Shown here: in pieces, positions 42,375-49,660 of the stretch
Layout of the letters: each line of letters begins with the position of its first letter
How positions within the stretch are numbered: position 1 is the first letter of the stretch
Source: Pardosa pseudoannulata
Lineage: Eukaryota; Arthropoda; Arachnida; Araneae; Lycosidae
NCBI GenBank assembly: GCA_032207245.1
Contig: CM063506.1
Location: 37,270,742 to 37,334,741, forward strand
Direction of reading: 5' to 3'
DNA length: 64,000 nucleotides
Position numbers and translations under genes: made by a program
The notes under the pieces: model-generated
Seen by the model: the letters and a program-made list of their open reading frames with translations, nothing else
Told to the model about the DNA's origin: nothing
The model's database searches: none

Positions 42375-45300
42375 GTGTGTAATCAATCAAAATATCTTTC
42401 ATCAATCACATACGATAATTAGCCCTTATTTAAGTTGCTCAGGCTTGCTAGACAAAAAGAACTTCCAATTGTCATAAAGCCATTAAAGAAAACAAAGTCT
42501 AACATTCTGAAACTTCATATTTATTTAGAATTGAAAGGTATTAGTTAACCAATTATCCATCCAGTACAACAGCTTTGCTTAGAATGTCCAAGATTATACA
42601 CATATTTCGTCAATGTCAGACTTGCAAATGAGTTATGTAATTTTGTTATCATGAGACAAAAGATTGTTTAGCAGGAGGCAAAAGTGAACACTGATCATTT
42701 AAAGTAGCTGACAACTACACAGATAGCAATTTAGTTATTATAATAAAGCTCTTAATGGGGCAGCTGAAAAATATAGTCAGTAGACAGAAAATTAACAATC
42801 AACCCAGTGTTAGTTTTGAGAGATGGGTAAAAAGAATTTAAGTCAGAGAGCCCTCCTTTATTTGACATTTACGGCTGAAAAAATAGGTATTAAAAAATTA
42901 GAAGGGGAAAAGGGAGAAATTTTCTATATCTATTGTAAGCATATTAACTTTAATATATTGCATAAATACACACACACACACATATATATACATGCTTATA
43001 TATGGTCAAAGTCAAAACATGTTACATTTCATATGTTGGATTATTGTTTGTTATGAAAGAAGGACAGTCAATATTTTTATACACAAGGGATAATCATAGT
43101 GCAATCTACTGCTTAAAGCTAATTTTGTATGACAAAAAATATCCATGTCAGAGGTGAGACATAGCCATATACTAATGTAGTGAGAGGAAGAATCTGTTTG
43201 GCCATTTTCTGCCTAATTTAGTCAGCAAACCATTTACATTTTTATAGAATTAAACACTTTAATGTTTAAATGTAACTCTTTTGAAAAACAAAAGTAAAAG
43301 AAACAAAACAAATTCAGTAAAACAAAATAACAAAACCTACTCTGTGGGAACTACTTGAAGACCTTGACCTATCTGATGCAAGTCTTTTAGATGACCGTTG
43401 ATTTGATTGTGTCCTTTTTTTTGTAACATTAGAATTAACTACTGTCTATAAAAATATAGGTAAAAATACAAAATAAAAATTATCAAATCAAATTCCTAAA
43501 TGTTATTTTAAATAGAAAAAGTGCAATAATTACTAAACTAATAGTAAAAAATTTGATACACAAGCTTAACTCCAATAGCAAGTGATAAGAAATATTTTTA
43601 CAATCAATACAAAATATAATTAAAAAAATAACTGATTTATAATTTACTTCAATTAAACAAAATAAAGTGAAAAACTATGTTTAGGTCTAATTATAAACCA
43701 AGAAATATTTTTCTTATTTCTCTCATCTTACTTTTACATATACTTACAATTCAATTTTATAGTGTTAATCCTAAATGGTAATTATACTAGCACAGCACAA
43801 ATATGAATAAATTATACACAGATAAATTTAGTGTGTTAAAGTAAAACAAACACATTTGGTCAGATATGAGTTCAGAAATTTTTCTCAGTTGGATAATTAA
43901 TTTGAAATTAGAGGAAATTTGTAAGTTTTTGATGATGGTCACCTGAATGATCAAAACTATGTTATATACATGTATATATATCAACACACAATATTCCTCT
44001 GATGATAAGGATTTTGGCCAAGATGCGTACCTTGTTTATATGTCATGCAGTATTATCTAGAAATTTTTTTTGGTAGATGTTTAGTACAGGGTATCTGCCA
44101 AAATAAAATTTTTCAAATCCATGACTTTCCCTGATTTAACAGATCATTTTCCATGACTTTAAAAAACTTTCGTTAAAGTATATATGAATAAAACTTCCGA
44201 TGTACATACAAATAAAATATATGCTTTAAGAGAAATTACAGGAATTTTATCATAAAAAAACTATAAACTTACTTTATAAGTGTTAATAAACTCACATACA
44301 TAAAAATAAATCGTTGTATCTACATACCTAAGTTTAATCATATAGCAATTTTTCAATCAAAATGTTTCCAATTTGAATTCAGGGTACATTGGTATTATCC
44401 AGGTGACAATGAATAATAGCCAAATATAACCCTATAATGTTTATATACAATATCTCTAGAGATAAACTTATATTTTGTGCAAAAATCTTTAATAATTTTT
44501 ATTAAAAAATAATTATTATTATATTAATAAAATTTTAATCTACAATTTAAGAAAAAACCAGAATAATATACATTTAGTCACCCATTAAGCTTTCTTGCTT
44601 TGAGTTTCCTTGGTAAACAAATTTTACTTGGCAATAGGGTCAGTAGGATAATACATAAATACCAAACTCAGTAACTTCAGCCAAATGACAAGTAAAAATA
44701 GAATTAAACAATTCAATGCATTTTTTTAATCGGTAGTTTAGCGGATCCATGACTTTGCATGACTTTTACTCATTTTACTTGAAAAATCAAGACTTTCCAT
44801 GACAAAATTAATCCATTGTCTAAATCCATGATTTTCCATGACTTTCCAGGTGTGCAGAATCCATGTTAGTATTGTTTGGCAGTCAGTTGTGCTAGTTCAT
44901 TTTATTCCAATAATGTATTATGTTATTGTATGTAACATGGTAAGAAAGGTAAATGGGTAGCATGCCAGGGTAAGATAGCTAGAAGAGGTTGGTCAGTTGG
45001 GAGCCCCACAGTCTACAGTTTTGTTATATGAGGATCCATGAGACCAAGGCCTAGAGCTTAAAGCTGATTCCAAATGGCTATGAACATTCATACCAGCATT
45101 CAGAATCAAACCCACAACCTCAGATACTAAAGATCAGCACCCTACCTACTGGCAAGCCAGAGGAAGATATTTACATACACTTCTTTTCTCCTAATGTAGT
45201 GTGAAAAAAATCTCGACATTTACATATTTCTACCTCACATTAGCCAGCTATTTTATGAAAATACAAATACATCCACATTTTAATCAGGAAAAGACTTAAA

Positions 45301-47436
45301 GCTCATATAGTGGAAGCTTGCTATGCTATGCTAATATCAGGGTTGGCAAGTTTTTGCCACATGTAGAAAAAACCGTGATAAAAACCTGTAAAAATTGCCA
45401 TGGCAAAAATAGGTTTTTGACACATTAATGGGCATTTATGTTCTTTTACTCATCTTAAATTAACAGTCACAGACTAGTATTACAATATATTAGGATGGTC
45501 ACATATTCTCATTGTAATTTCTGCAAAATTATAAATTTCATCATTAAAAAAATCTTTAATTGAAAAAAAAAATCAAATTGTTAGTCTGATTTTTATGTTG
45601 CAATAAATTAACAATATTACAAAATGTATAAAAGTTATAAACAAACACTTCTAGTTTTAAAATATCAACCTAATCAATTAACATAATGCAATGTTTCAGA
45701 CAGGGTTGGAAAAAATTATGATTTAAAAAAAAAAAAAAATCTGATTTATTTGATTTAAATCAGATTTTTTCAATTTAAATCAGATTTATTTGATTTTTTT
45801 CTGAATTCTAATTTTAATTGTTGTGTTTTTATATTTTTTGCAATATACATGGAATAGTTTGTTATAAGTAACAACTTATCTATCTAGTATATTCTACACA
45901 CTGATTACCTAAAATTAAATACATAAATTTTAATCTAAATACATTCCATTATTTTGTAATTAGATGGTGCAAACTAAATAAGATGTAAATTTAAAGAACA
46001 AATTAAATATTCATTTAATGCAAACTATTTATTAAAAAAAACAAAAAATTCACAATTATTTCAATATTTTTTAAGCAATGAATTATAGATTTAACTGTTT
46101 CAATAAAAACACTAGTTTCAATGTTGTATCCTCTCCTAATTGGTTATGAGGTTAGAATGAAAAATACCTAAAGAAGAAAACTGTCATTCCATTCTAGCAG
46201 ATAATGTGACGGCTGTTGTTATTTGGTAGACAAACTGGATTTCAAGTTCTGTAAAACTCTCTTTACTTCCCAATTACATAAAATGAATTCCACTAGTCAT
46301 AACTAGTCGTACCTATCCCTACTACATACTTTCTGATAACAACCCCTAAATTCTTAGAAAACATACCATATACTTATTTACTTACTGATATTTCTGTGCT
46401 GACTGATTCCCAATTATCCTGTCTTTCGAATGTAGGTTTTAAGAGAAGTGAAAAAAAATGATTTAAATAAATGATTTAAAAAAAAAAAAATCAACTGATT
46501 TAAATCATGCCAACCCTGATTTCAGAAATGTAAAATATAAGCAATAGTGAGAAGTAAATATATATTAATATATTATGCTCAAATAAGTGGAATTTTAAAA
46601 TTCTTATTTAAATTATATTTTTTTATAATACAAAAAATTACACTTGACAGAGGATCAACACTTGCTAAACTCAGATCAGAACTGGTAGGTTCTTGTTTGA
46701 ACTGGTTTGTGGATGATGAACGAAAGTGCAGGTGCATGGAAATCTTTTAGCAGAGAGAGATAATAGTTCAAAAATAAAATAAAAAAATAATATATTTTTT
46801 GTTCATTCATTTGTTTATTTTTACTAAGAAAACATTTTATTTTATTTGTTGTTATGATTCTTTTTCATATAACCTGTATCACTAAATTTATTTATGCAAA
46901 TTTTGATTTTTGCCATTTTTTACCAGTTTTTGCAGGTTATTACTAGATTTTGCCACTGTCCTGGCAAAAATACCTTTTTGCTGGCAAAATGACCAATCCT
47001 GACTAATATAAAATGTATTCTAGTTCCTGTAACAATAAAGCCTAATAGACAAAAAAATTTATACAAAGTTAAGAAAAAATGGATAGGAAAAATAAAAGTT
47101 TCCTTACATGATTTTTTAAAAATTGCTTATAACTCTTAACTTATTTAAATCCATAAATTTAATAGAATATTACAGTTTCTTAGCACAATTAAATTTAAAA
47201 ATAAAAAAATGCTTATTTACAGAATCTGAATTTGCAGAATTCGACTCTTCTTCAGAATCAGAGGTAACAGTCTTCTTTCTTCTCATCTTCAGTGCCTATT
47301 TATAAAACATTTTAAATAAAAAGTAAGCCATTAAATAATGTATGCTTTATATTCAGAAAGGATTTTTACTGAATAAAAATATCATAAAAGTAAAAAGAAA
47401 AAAGCACACAAAAATCTCTTTTCATACCTGGCTCAT
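14063..47436 (-). CDS. NSMCE3: MAGE-family protein, non-structural maintenance of chromosomes element 3 homolog
   Basis: Nse3 is the MAGE subunit of the SMC5/6 complex. It pairs with the Nse1 RING E3 ligase and Nse4, binds DNA and acts in recombination repair in the nucleus. Coding exons in transcript order (minus strand): 47436-47428, 47295-47221, 43445-43341, 37967-37872, 35430-35335, 31687-31634, 27489-27439, 25434-25371, 22174-22113, 18720-18620, 17056-16974, 16895-16853, 16374-16194 and 14149-14063. They total 1107 nt (368 residues plus TGA) with every phase consistent. Residues 1-145 are low-complexity, rich in Ser, acidic runs and basic clusters (RRKK, GRKRKQP, KAKKTK), likely disordered with nuclear localisation signals. 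Residues ~158-348 are the MAGE homology domain of two winged helices, with motifs KLVYFLLAEDQKK, VIFMNENVI, FGDVKKYIT and YEIKWGVRA. The start ATG is six residues upstream of a second in-frame ATG. Invertebrates usually have a single MAGE gene, which supports NSMCE3 over other MAGE names. Confidence 0.92.
14150..16193. other. NSMCE3 intron 13
   Basis: No exon recognised. Open frames at 14703-14969 (-) and 15430-15651 (+) show no domain or homology that I can see. Confidence 0.6.
16194..16374 (-). CDS. NSMCE3: NSMCE3 coding exon 13
   Basis: Residues 280-340, the second winged helix and the most diagnostic exon. It contains FGDVKKYITNELVKQMYLSY and then KYEIKWGVRA, the canonical MAGE segment. 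Acceptor TGTAG, donor GTAAAT. Confidence 0.95.
16853..16895 (-). CDS. NSMCE3: NSMCE3 coding exon 12 (43 nt)
   Basis: A small exon, DDLTKCLKPLGIDLT, continuing the helix after VIFMNENVIAE. Acceptor TTTCCAG, donor GTAAGT. It is separated by a 78-base intron from exon 11. Confidence 0.9.
16974..17056 (-). CDS. NSMCE3: NSMCE3 coding exon 11
   Basis: Residues 238-265. It includes a QQQ run and the MAGE core LYLITVIFMNENVIAE. Acceptor TTTCAG, donor GTAAAA. Confidence 0.93.
17227..17392 (-). repeat. SINE family 1, reverse copy in NSMCE3 intron
   Basis: Body motifs AGTCTACTG and TGCTAATGAGAC, then AACAGCTATCAACATCCATC and the tRNA B-box region GATTTGAACACA, all in reverse orientation. Diverged. Confidence 0.75.
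17468..17640. repeat. Two tandem 88-bp hairpin units
   Basis: CACAGCTATTGCTTTATTTT starts at 17468 and again at 17556. Each unit pairs its own CTATTGCTTT with GAAAGCAATAG 40 bases later, so each can form a stem. The two units are almost identical, implying a recent duplication in intron 10. Confidence 0.85.
17641..18619. other. NSMCE3 intron 10, remainder
   Basis: AT-rich. A (CA)n tract is at ~18228-18249, and short direct repeats of TATAAATATTACATATAAAG lie at 17947-18001. A 60-codon open frame at 18413-18595 (+) is taken as chance. Confidence 0.6.
18620..18720 (-). CDS. NSMCE3: NSMCE3 coding exon 10
   Basis: Residues 205-238. IYGMELLEVQDQKDSYLIIN corresponds to the MAGE segment with FG-[IY]-L-EVD and SY-LIN. 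Acceptor TGTCTAG, donor GTAAGA. Confidence 0.93.
18846..19963 (-). mobile_element. Ginger2-type DNA transposon, internally deleted
   Basis: Ends are TGTTATGGTGAA (left) and, on the other strand, TGTTACTGTGAA, matching Ginger termini that begin TGT. A perfect 4-bp target duplication TATC flanks it (18842-18845 and 19964-19967). Both ends contain GGTGAATRTYRACATTCACC-like internal palindromes. The interior keeps only the C-terminal part of a Ginger2/KRBA2-like integrase. It lies in NSMCE3 intron 9. Confidence 0.88.
19192..19830 (-). pseudogene. Ginger2 / KRBA2-like integrase, C-terminal fragment
   Basis: Contains KRKFPPAQINDTVRIPVPDV followed by DRG and KLVNKNDTLKQLYTRNQF, the conserved region downstream of the integrase core in Ginger2-derived KRAB-A domain 2-like proteins. 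After a stop and frameshift comes the Cys-rich tail CHCKKKYFITKCHSKCK. The catalytic DDE part is absent, so it cannot transpose by itself. Confidence 0.85.
19964..20879. other. NSMCE3 intron 9, middle
   Basis: AT-rich, no recognisable element. Confidence 0.6.
20880..22010 (-). repeat. Cluster of decayed SINE family 1 fragments
   Basis: Three reverse partial copies (about 20905-21000, 21040-21135 and 21895-22010) share TTCTGAATGGCTATA and a degenerate tRNA B-box. A GCTAGCTAGCTAGCT microsatellite and TG tract lie near 21605-21645 between them. Confidence 0.6.
22113..22174 (-). CDS. NSMCE3: NSMCE3 coding exon 9
   Basis: Residues 184-204, IRSNVFKDETYSPKLYYAVL, in the first winged helix. Acceptor ATTACAG, donor GTAAAA. 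Only this frame joins both neighbours. Confidence 0.88.
22175..22848. other. NSMCE3 intron 8, distal part with poly(A) tract
   Basis: CAGGGATGGCTAAC at ~22404 resembles a hAT terminus and is followed by a run of about 37 A at ~22433-22469. No second end found. No exon. Confidence 0.5.
22849..24048 (-). mobile_element. Tc1-type transposon
   Basis: Inverted repeats CACTCAAGAGCCAAAACATT at 22849 and CACTCAAAAGCCAAAACATT (minus strand) ending at 24048 continue into ATTATKACCACC. Both ends are flanked by TA, the Tc1/mariner target. Length is 1200 bp. It lies in NSMCE3 intron 8. Confidence 0.95.
22880..23901 (-). pseudogene. Tc1 transposase pseudogene
   Basis: Begins MGKAADLSNFDRGQIVMA at 23901, then the helix-turn-helix region with VVSTYAKWMNDGETSSRRHD. 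The first catalytic Asp block is WSDESRF. The second is degraded (FQQEKVSYHKAK, where the family has a D-N-A-P-H pattern), and the third region is intact as SLDLNPIEHIWDVM. At least six stops and two frameshifts break it. Dead. Confidence 0.93.
24049..25370. other. NSMCE3 intron 8, proximal part
   Basis: Bases ~24440-25160 are less AT-rich and look like a decayed repeat, with open frames on both strands that I cannot identify. No exon. Confidence 0.5.
25371..25434 (-). CDS. NSMCE3: NSMCE3 coding exon 8
   Basis: AQKLVYFLLAEDQKKYAIKR is the start of the MAGE domain, with the typical V-FLL--D-KK-PIKR pattern. Acceptor ATTCCAG, donor GTAAGT. Confidence 0.93.
25435..27416. other. NSMCE3 intron 7
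   Basis: Mostly featureless. Bases ~26940-27200 resemble the repeat units at 47.7-48.1 kb (GTCTATTATGCTCAAATCCA versus GTCTATTGTACTCAAACCCA), suggesting a dispersed SINE-like family. Confidence 0.5.
27439..27489 (-). CDS. NSMCE3: NSMCE3 coding exon 7, proximal copy
   Basis: 51 nt encoding QSISNGVQFNAKEVESL, leading into the MAGE domain. Acceptor CTTATGCAG, donor GTGAGA. An identical exon with identical splice sites is at 29394-29444 in the upstream repeat copy. I placed this copy in the model because it is nearest exon 8; either or both could be used. Confidence 0.85.
27847..28635 (+). mobile_element. hAT element (short derivative) inside duplication copy 1
   Basis: Left end TAGTGATGCAACAGATATCT and right end, on the other strand, TAGAAATGATATGGATATCT form imperfect inverted repeats. 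Flanks GTGAGAAA and GTGAGAAG are an 8-bp target duplication with one mismatch. Bases ~28107-28346 (+) encode a frameshifted hAT C-terminal dimerisation segment with FNWWKIKATN and SERLFSEAELIYEKK. Confidence 0.85.
29394..29444 (-). CDS. NSMCE3: Duplicate NSMCE3 exon 7 (alternative or tandem)
   Basis: Identical over all 51 coding bases and both splice sites to 27439-27489. The exon is symmetric (phase 0-0), so using this copy alone gives the same protein, and including both adds 17 residues without a frameshift. It arose through the tandem duplication 27417-31334. Confidence 0.7.
29806..30606 (+). mobile_element. hAT element inside duplication copy 2
   Basis: Same element as 27847-28635. The left target duplication GTGAGAAA is kept; the right one has mutated. 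The insertion therefore predates the segmental duplication. Confidence 0.85.
31634..31687 (-). CDS. NSMCE3: NSMCE3 coding exon 6
   Basis: 54 nt, VSSNNRNDKSSQPNTKRK, in the polar N-terminal region. Acceptor TGTATAG, donor GTAACT. Confidence 0.8.
31688..34699. other. NSMCE3 intron 5, distal part
   Basis: AT-rich. A SINE lies at 33553-33722, listed separately. A TAA/ATT trinucleotide run is at ~32386-32412. No exon. Confidence 0.6.
33553..33722 (-). repeat. SINE family 1, reverse copy
   Basis: TGAGCACTATGGTCTACTG, ACACGAGGGCTAATGAGACC, CTGCTTAAAGCTGATTCCGA, then GGATTTGAACCCCCTAACTC as the tRNA B-box region, all in reverse. Confidence 0.88.
34700..35020. mobile_element. piggyBac-type MITE (family i)
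   Basis: 321 bp bounded by TTAA on both sides (34696-34699 and 35021-35024). Ends are CCCTCTGACTGAT and GCAGTCAGAGGG, inverted. The right end has two copies of AATCGCGGGATGAGCA. No coding capacity. Confidence 0.88.
35335..35430 (-). CDS. NSMCE3: NSMCE3 coding exon 5
   Basis: 96 nt, starting VPVMDTPHGRKRKQP and containing the basic cluster KAKKTK, a likely nuclear localisation signal. The donor GTTAGT is weak but is the only one keeping frame; a GT two bases upstream would create a stop in the next exon. Confidence 0.8.
35431..37871. other. NSMCE3 intron 4 with local duplications
   Basis: TATCCGCTATGGCTTATCTA and the following ~65 bases occur at 36165 and 36344. A second block (TTCATGATATATGTTCTTTA...) occurs at ~36246 and ~36800. 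A CA/TA tract lies at 36666-36693. No exon. Confidence 0.7.
37872..37967 (-). CDS. NSMCE3: NSMCE3 coding exon 4
   Basis: 96 nt, opening NRSPQPGPSG and ending in the acidic-serine run DSSDSGEESADSDY, which looks like a CK2-type phospho-acidic tract. Acceptor TTTTAG, donor GTAAGT. Confidence 0.82.
38106..38638. mobile_element. piggyBac-type MITE (family ii), copy 1
   Basis: 533 bp flanked by TTAA (38102-38105 and 38639-38642). Ends are CCCTTTAAAGG and CTAAAGGG. Internal landmark near the right end: TTTCGCTGTGAAACCACTGT. Related to 39525-40039. Confidence 0.88.
39120..39330. repeat. Unclassified repeat related to 49830-50040
   Basis: Shares TGGTGAATTAGCATAAAGAG / TGGTGAATCGCCGTAAGAGC and AACTCCGAAGAACTACAAGG / AACCCGGAGAACTAAGAGTT with the segment at 49.9 kb. 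Diverged; class unknown. Confidence 0.45.
39525..40039. mobile_element. piggyBac-type MITE (family ii), copy 2
   Basis: 515 bp flanked by TTAA (39521-39524 and 40040-40043). Ends are CCCTTTAAAGG and GTTAAAGGG. The right landmark ATTCGCTGCAAAACCACCGT matches copy 1. Both lie in NSMCE3 intron 3. Confidence 0.88.
40359..41346. mobile_element. hAT-type nonautonomous element, GATTTAAATC-rich family, copy 1
   Basis: Ends CAGTGTTGATAAAAATCATG and, reversed, CAGGGTTGAGCGATTTAAAT. Flanks GTATAAAA and ATATAAAA are a near 8-bp target duplication. Both subterminal regions are arrays of GATTTAAATC palindromes. A further decayed piece lies at ~41480-41660. Confidence 0.85.
41667..43340. other. NSMCE3 intron 3, remainder
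   Basis: Contains a (CA)(TA)(TG) compound microsatellite at ~42337-42380, another CA/TA tract at 42967-42992, and a decayed SINE fragment at ~43083-43180. No exon. Confidence 0.6.
43341..43445 (-). CDS. NSMCE3: NSMCE3 coding exon 3
   Basis: 105 nt, TVVNSNVTKKRTQSNQ followed by an Arg/Ser-rich stretch SDRSRSSSSSHR. Acceptor TATAG, donor GTAGGT. Confidence 0.8.
44087..44865. mobile_element. hAT-type nonautonomous element with CCATGACTTT repeats
   Basis: Starts CAGGGTATCTGCCAAAATAA; the right end reversed reads CATGGATTCTGCACACCTGG. Flanks share TTAGTA. Both subterminal regions repeat TCCATGACTTTCC-like units many times, typical of hAT subterminal transposase sites. 779 bp, in NSMCE3 intron 2. 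Confidence 0.75.
44990..45168 (-). repeat. SINE family 1, reverse copy
   Basis: CCACAGTCTACAGTTTTG, CCATGAGACCAAGGC, GCTTAAAGCTGATTCC and AATCAAACCCACAACCTCAG mark the body and the tRNA B-box region in reverse. Confidence 0.82.
45338..47001. mobile_element. hAT-type element (outer), split by a nested insertion
   Basis: Ends CAGGGTTGGCAAGTTTTTGC and, reversed, CAGGATTGGTCATTTTGCCA, with further TTTTTGCCA/TGGCAAAAA repeats inside each end. Flanks GCTAATAT and ACTAATAT are a near 8-bp target duplication. An 818-bp hAT element is inserted at 45701-46518, so the original element was ~840 bp. Confidence 0.88.
45701..46518. mobile_element. hAT-type element (nested), GATTTAAATC family, copy 2
   Basis: Ends CAGGGTTGGAAAAAATTATG and, reversed, CAGGGTTGGCATGATTTAAA. 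Flanks GTTTCAGA and ATTTCAGA. Same family as 40359-41346. It inserted into the element 45338-47001, giving their relative age. Confidence 0.9.
47221..47295 (-). CDS. NSMCE3: NSMCE3 coding exon 2
   Basis: 75 nt, ALKMRRKKTVTSDSEEES then NSANSDS. The internal Met is an alternative start. A basic cluster followed by an acidic Ser tract resembles exons 3-4. Acceptor AAATAG, donor GTAAAT. Confidence 0.8.
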
Positions 47437-47463
47437 TACTGTTTCTAACGTTTCAAATACAAG
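47428..47463 (-). CDS. NSMCE3: NSMCE3 exon with start codon and 5' UTR
   Basis: Acceptor CTATTAG, then 27 nt of 5' UTR and ATG-AGC-CAG (MSQ, start at 47436) before donor GTATGA. It joins exon 2 in frame as MSQALKMRRKK. If this short exon is skipped, the Met in exon 2 can still start the protein. Confidence 0.6.
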
Positions 47464-47659
47464 CTAATAGATTAATAAATATAAATTTCTAAAAATATGA
47501 TAAATTAGATTGTTATATTAATATTAAACACTACCAATTACCTGGGTAATTTACTGCCTTTATTAAAAGACCTAAGACAGGTTAGTTGGTAGAGTTCTAA
47601 AGTTAATTTTTTTTGTTACATGTTTTTGTCTGTCATGCTCAGGATGTTCTATTTGCTAA

Positions 47660-48095
47660 AATAAATAAATGAAATGACCTTTAGAGCAACTCTAGGGGGT
47701 TTTCAAGAGGTAAGCACTGTAACCAAATGTCTATTGTACTCAAACCCAAAAGGAAACAAGACTCCAAGAGAGTCTAAGTAAGTAAACAGACTGGTAGCCC
47801 AAACAAAGTTCACTACCTGAAGCTTCAATAAGATAGTGACCTAAAAAGTCAAACATTCGAACACATTAAACTTTTGATAACAATAAATAAGTGAAATCAC
47901 CTGTAGAGCAACTCTACGGGGTTTTCAAGAGGTAAGCACTGTAACCAAATATCTATTGTACTCAAACCCAAAAGGAAACAAGACTCTAAGAGAGTCTAAG
48001 TAAGTAAACAGACTGGTAGCCCAAACAAAGTTCACCACCTGAAGCTTCAATACGATAGTGACCTAAAAAGCCAAACATTTGAACACATTAAAATT
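47660..48095. repeat. Two tandem ~222-bp repeat units, SINE-like
   Basis: TAGAGCAACTCTAGGGGGTT near 47682 recurs as TAGAGCAACTCTACGGGGTT near 47904, followed by GTCTATTGTACTCAAACCCA / ATCTATTGTACTCAAACCCA and matching tails ending GAACACATTAAA. A diverged relative is at ~26940-27200. It lies in the putative 5' UTR intron of NSMCE3. Confidence 0.85.
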
Positions 48096-49569
48096 GCAAT
48101 CATACAAAATATAGTAAGCAGCCTCAAGACAACAGCCACACATAGGAAATTAAACTAAATCCGCATTATGTTACGATGCCTTCTGAGAACACAGTTAACA
48201 GACTTATAGTTTTCCTCAAGCTTATTTGTTGACAAAATTTCAAAACAACCATTTTTTTAAAACCTTAGAAATATACACATTTAATCACCAGTAAAAAGTG
48301 ATAAACCTCTGAACAATATGGTTTTGATTTGTTAAGAAACAGAACTTTCAAAACTTTACTCTAGTAAATTAGCTTAGCTTACCATAGCTTTCCTTTTATA
48401 ATAATAAATTGCCCTTTTATATAAAAGTACTGCTAACAGGTAAGATAAAGTTGCCCTAATTTTTTTTTACCAGAAAGAACATGATTAAAATAAAACTATA
48501 CATTTTAACAAAAGTAAAGCATATTTCATTCTTAAAATCTCATTCTCTTTTCTAAATACCCCATGTTTAATGAAAATCATCTGATTATTTTCTATAAATA
48601 TTAAATTAAAAGATTCATTGAAAACAGTATGGCTTATCTAGAATTTTGCTCATCATATAATTGCTTAATATGTTCATTAATAAATCATAGAAAATGGAAA
48701 TATAATTAAAATATTCTTCAATTAATATTATTAAGAAATATTCCTGCATTATGTTGAATTATTTCATCATATTGTATCAGAACCATAGGTCATATCTTAA
48801 ACATTTTAAAGAAAGCAATAAACAAAATATCCAGAAAGAGTAGCAAATTTTATCTTTCTTCTACATAAAAACTTGAGATTTCTTGTAATCTTGGAAACAA
48901 TCGAGGTATAAATCTTACGGATTCTTTTAATTTTGTAAAGCTAATCATATGCAAGAAAAATTTAGATGAGTCAAAATGACTATCAACTGAAACACATACA
49001 GAATTCAAACTATTACACTGGTAAACTCAAGAGCGTTCGATTTATTAATAATAATCCTCAATGCATTGTAAAAAAGACAATTTTGTTTCATTTAACGATA
49101 ATATAAAATGCAATACCAGGATAAAAGTTCACAACACTAGTAATGAACATAAATGGAAAATCAAACTCTCTAGCAAAATCTCTAGAATAAAATTTTAATG
49201 AACAAATGATATTTAAAATCTTATAAGGTTAAATTATTCAAAGATCCCAACATTTATCTGACATTTAGATACAAAAAATCTACATACACATACCTGTTAA
49301 ATGCAATAGCGTATTAACCAGATTTAAAATAAATGAATGTTAAATCAATATATTGTTTAAAAAGTTGGCCAAAATATTTATTTCATGCCCTAAATAAAAT
49401 CCTTAACTGCACGTAATTTGGAGTACGTTTCCTAATGACAACCAGCATGAGTTAAAAGAAAGAGAGGGTTATACATATGAAACCAAAACAAAGTAAATGC
49501 ATAGGAACGTTCTCAATAGTTTGATAAAGTGTACACAAAGCAAAGTCAGTTCCAGGTGTAATTTTTTTA
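48096..49569. other. Putative NSMCE3 5' UTR intron, remainder
   Basis: AT-rich and featureless. No exon recognised. Confidence 0.55.
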
Positions 49570-49577
49570 TGACGTCA
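49570..49577. promoter_or_regulatory. CRE palindrome TGACGTCA
   Basis: A perfect cAMP-response element sits 21 bases inside the putative first intron of NSMCE3. CREB/ATF sites near a start site are common, but Helitron copies elsewhere in this window also carry the ATGACGTCAT core, so chance or repeat origin is possible. Confidence 0.35.
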
Positions 49578-49598
49578 CTATATCTTGAAGAAACTTAC

Positions 49599-49660
49599 CT
49601 TTTTTTCTTTACCAATACACGATTTCAGTGAAAGCTTTTATTTCCCCCTCTTTATTTATA
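49599..49660 (-). promoter_or_regulatory. Putative NSMCE3 promoter and noncoding first exon
   Basis: Reading the minus strand, a TATA-like TATAAATA (49660-49653) is followed about 30 bases later by a possible initiator near 49625 and then a strong donor, AAAG|GTAAGT, at 49599/49598. This would give a ~27-nt noncoding exon spliced to the exon at 47463. It is inferred from motif spacing only. Confidence 0.35.
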
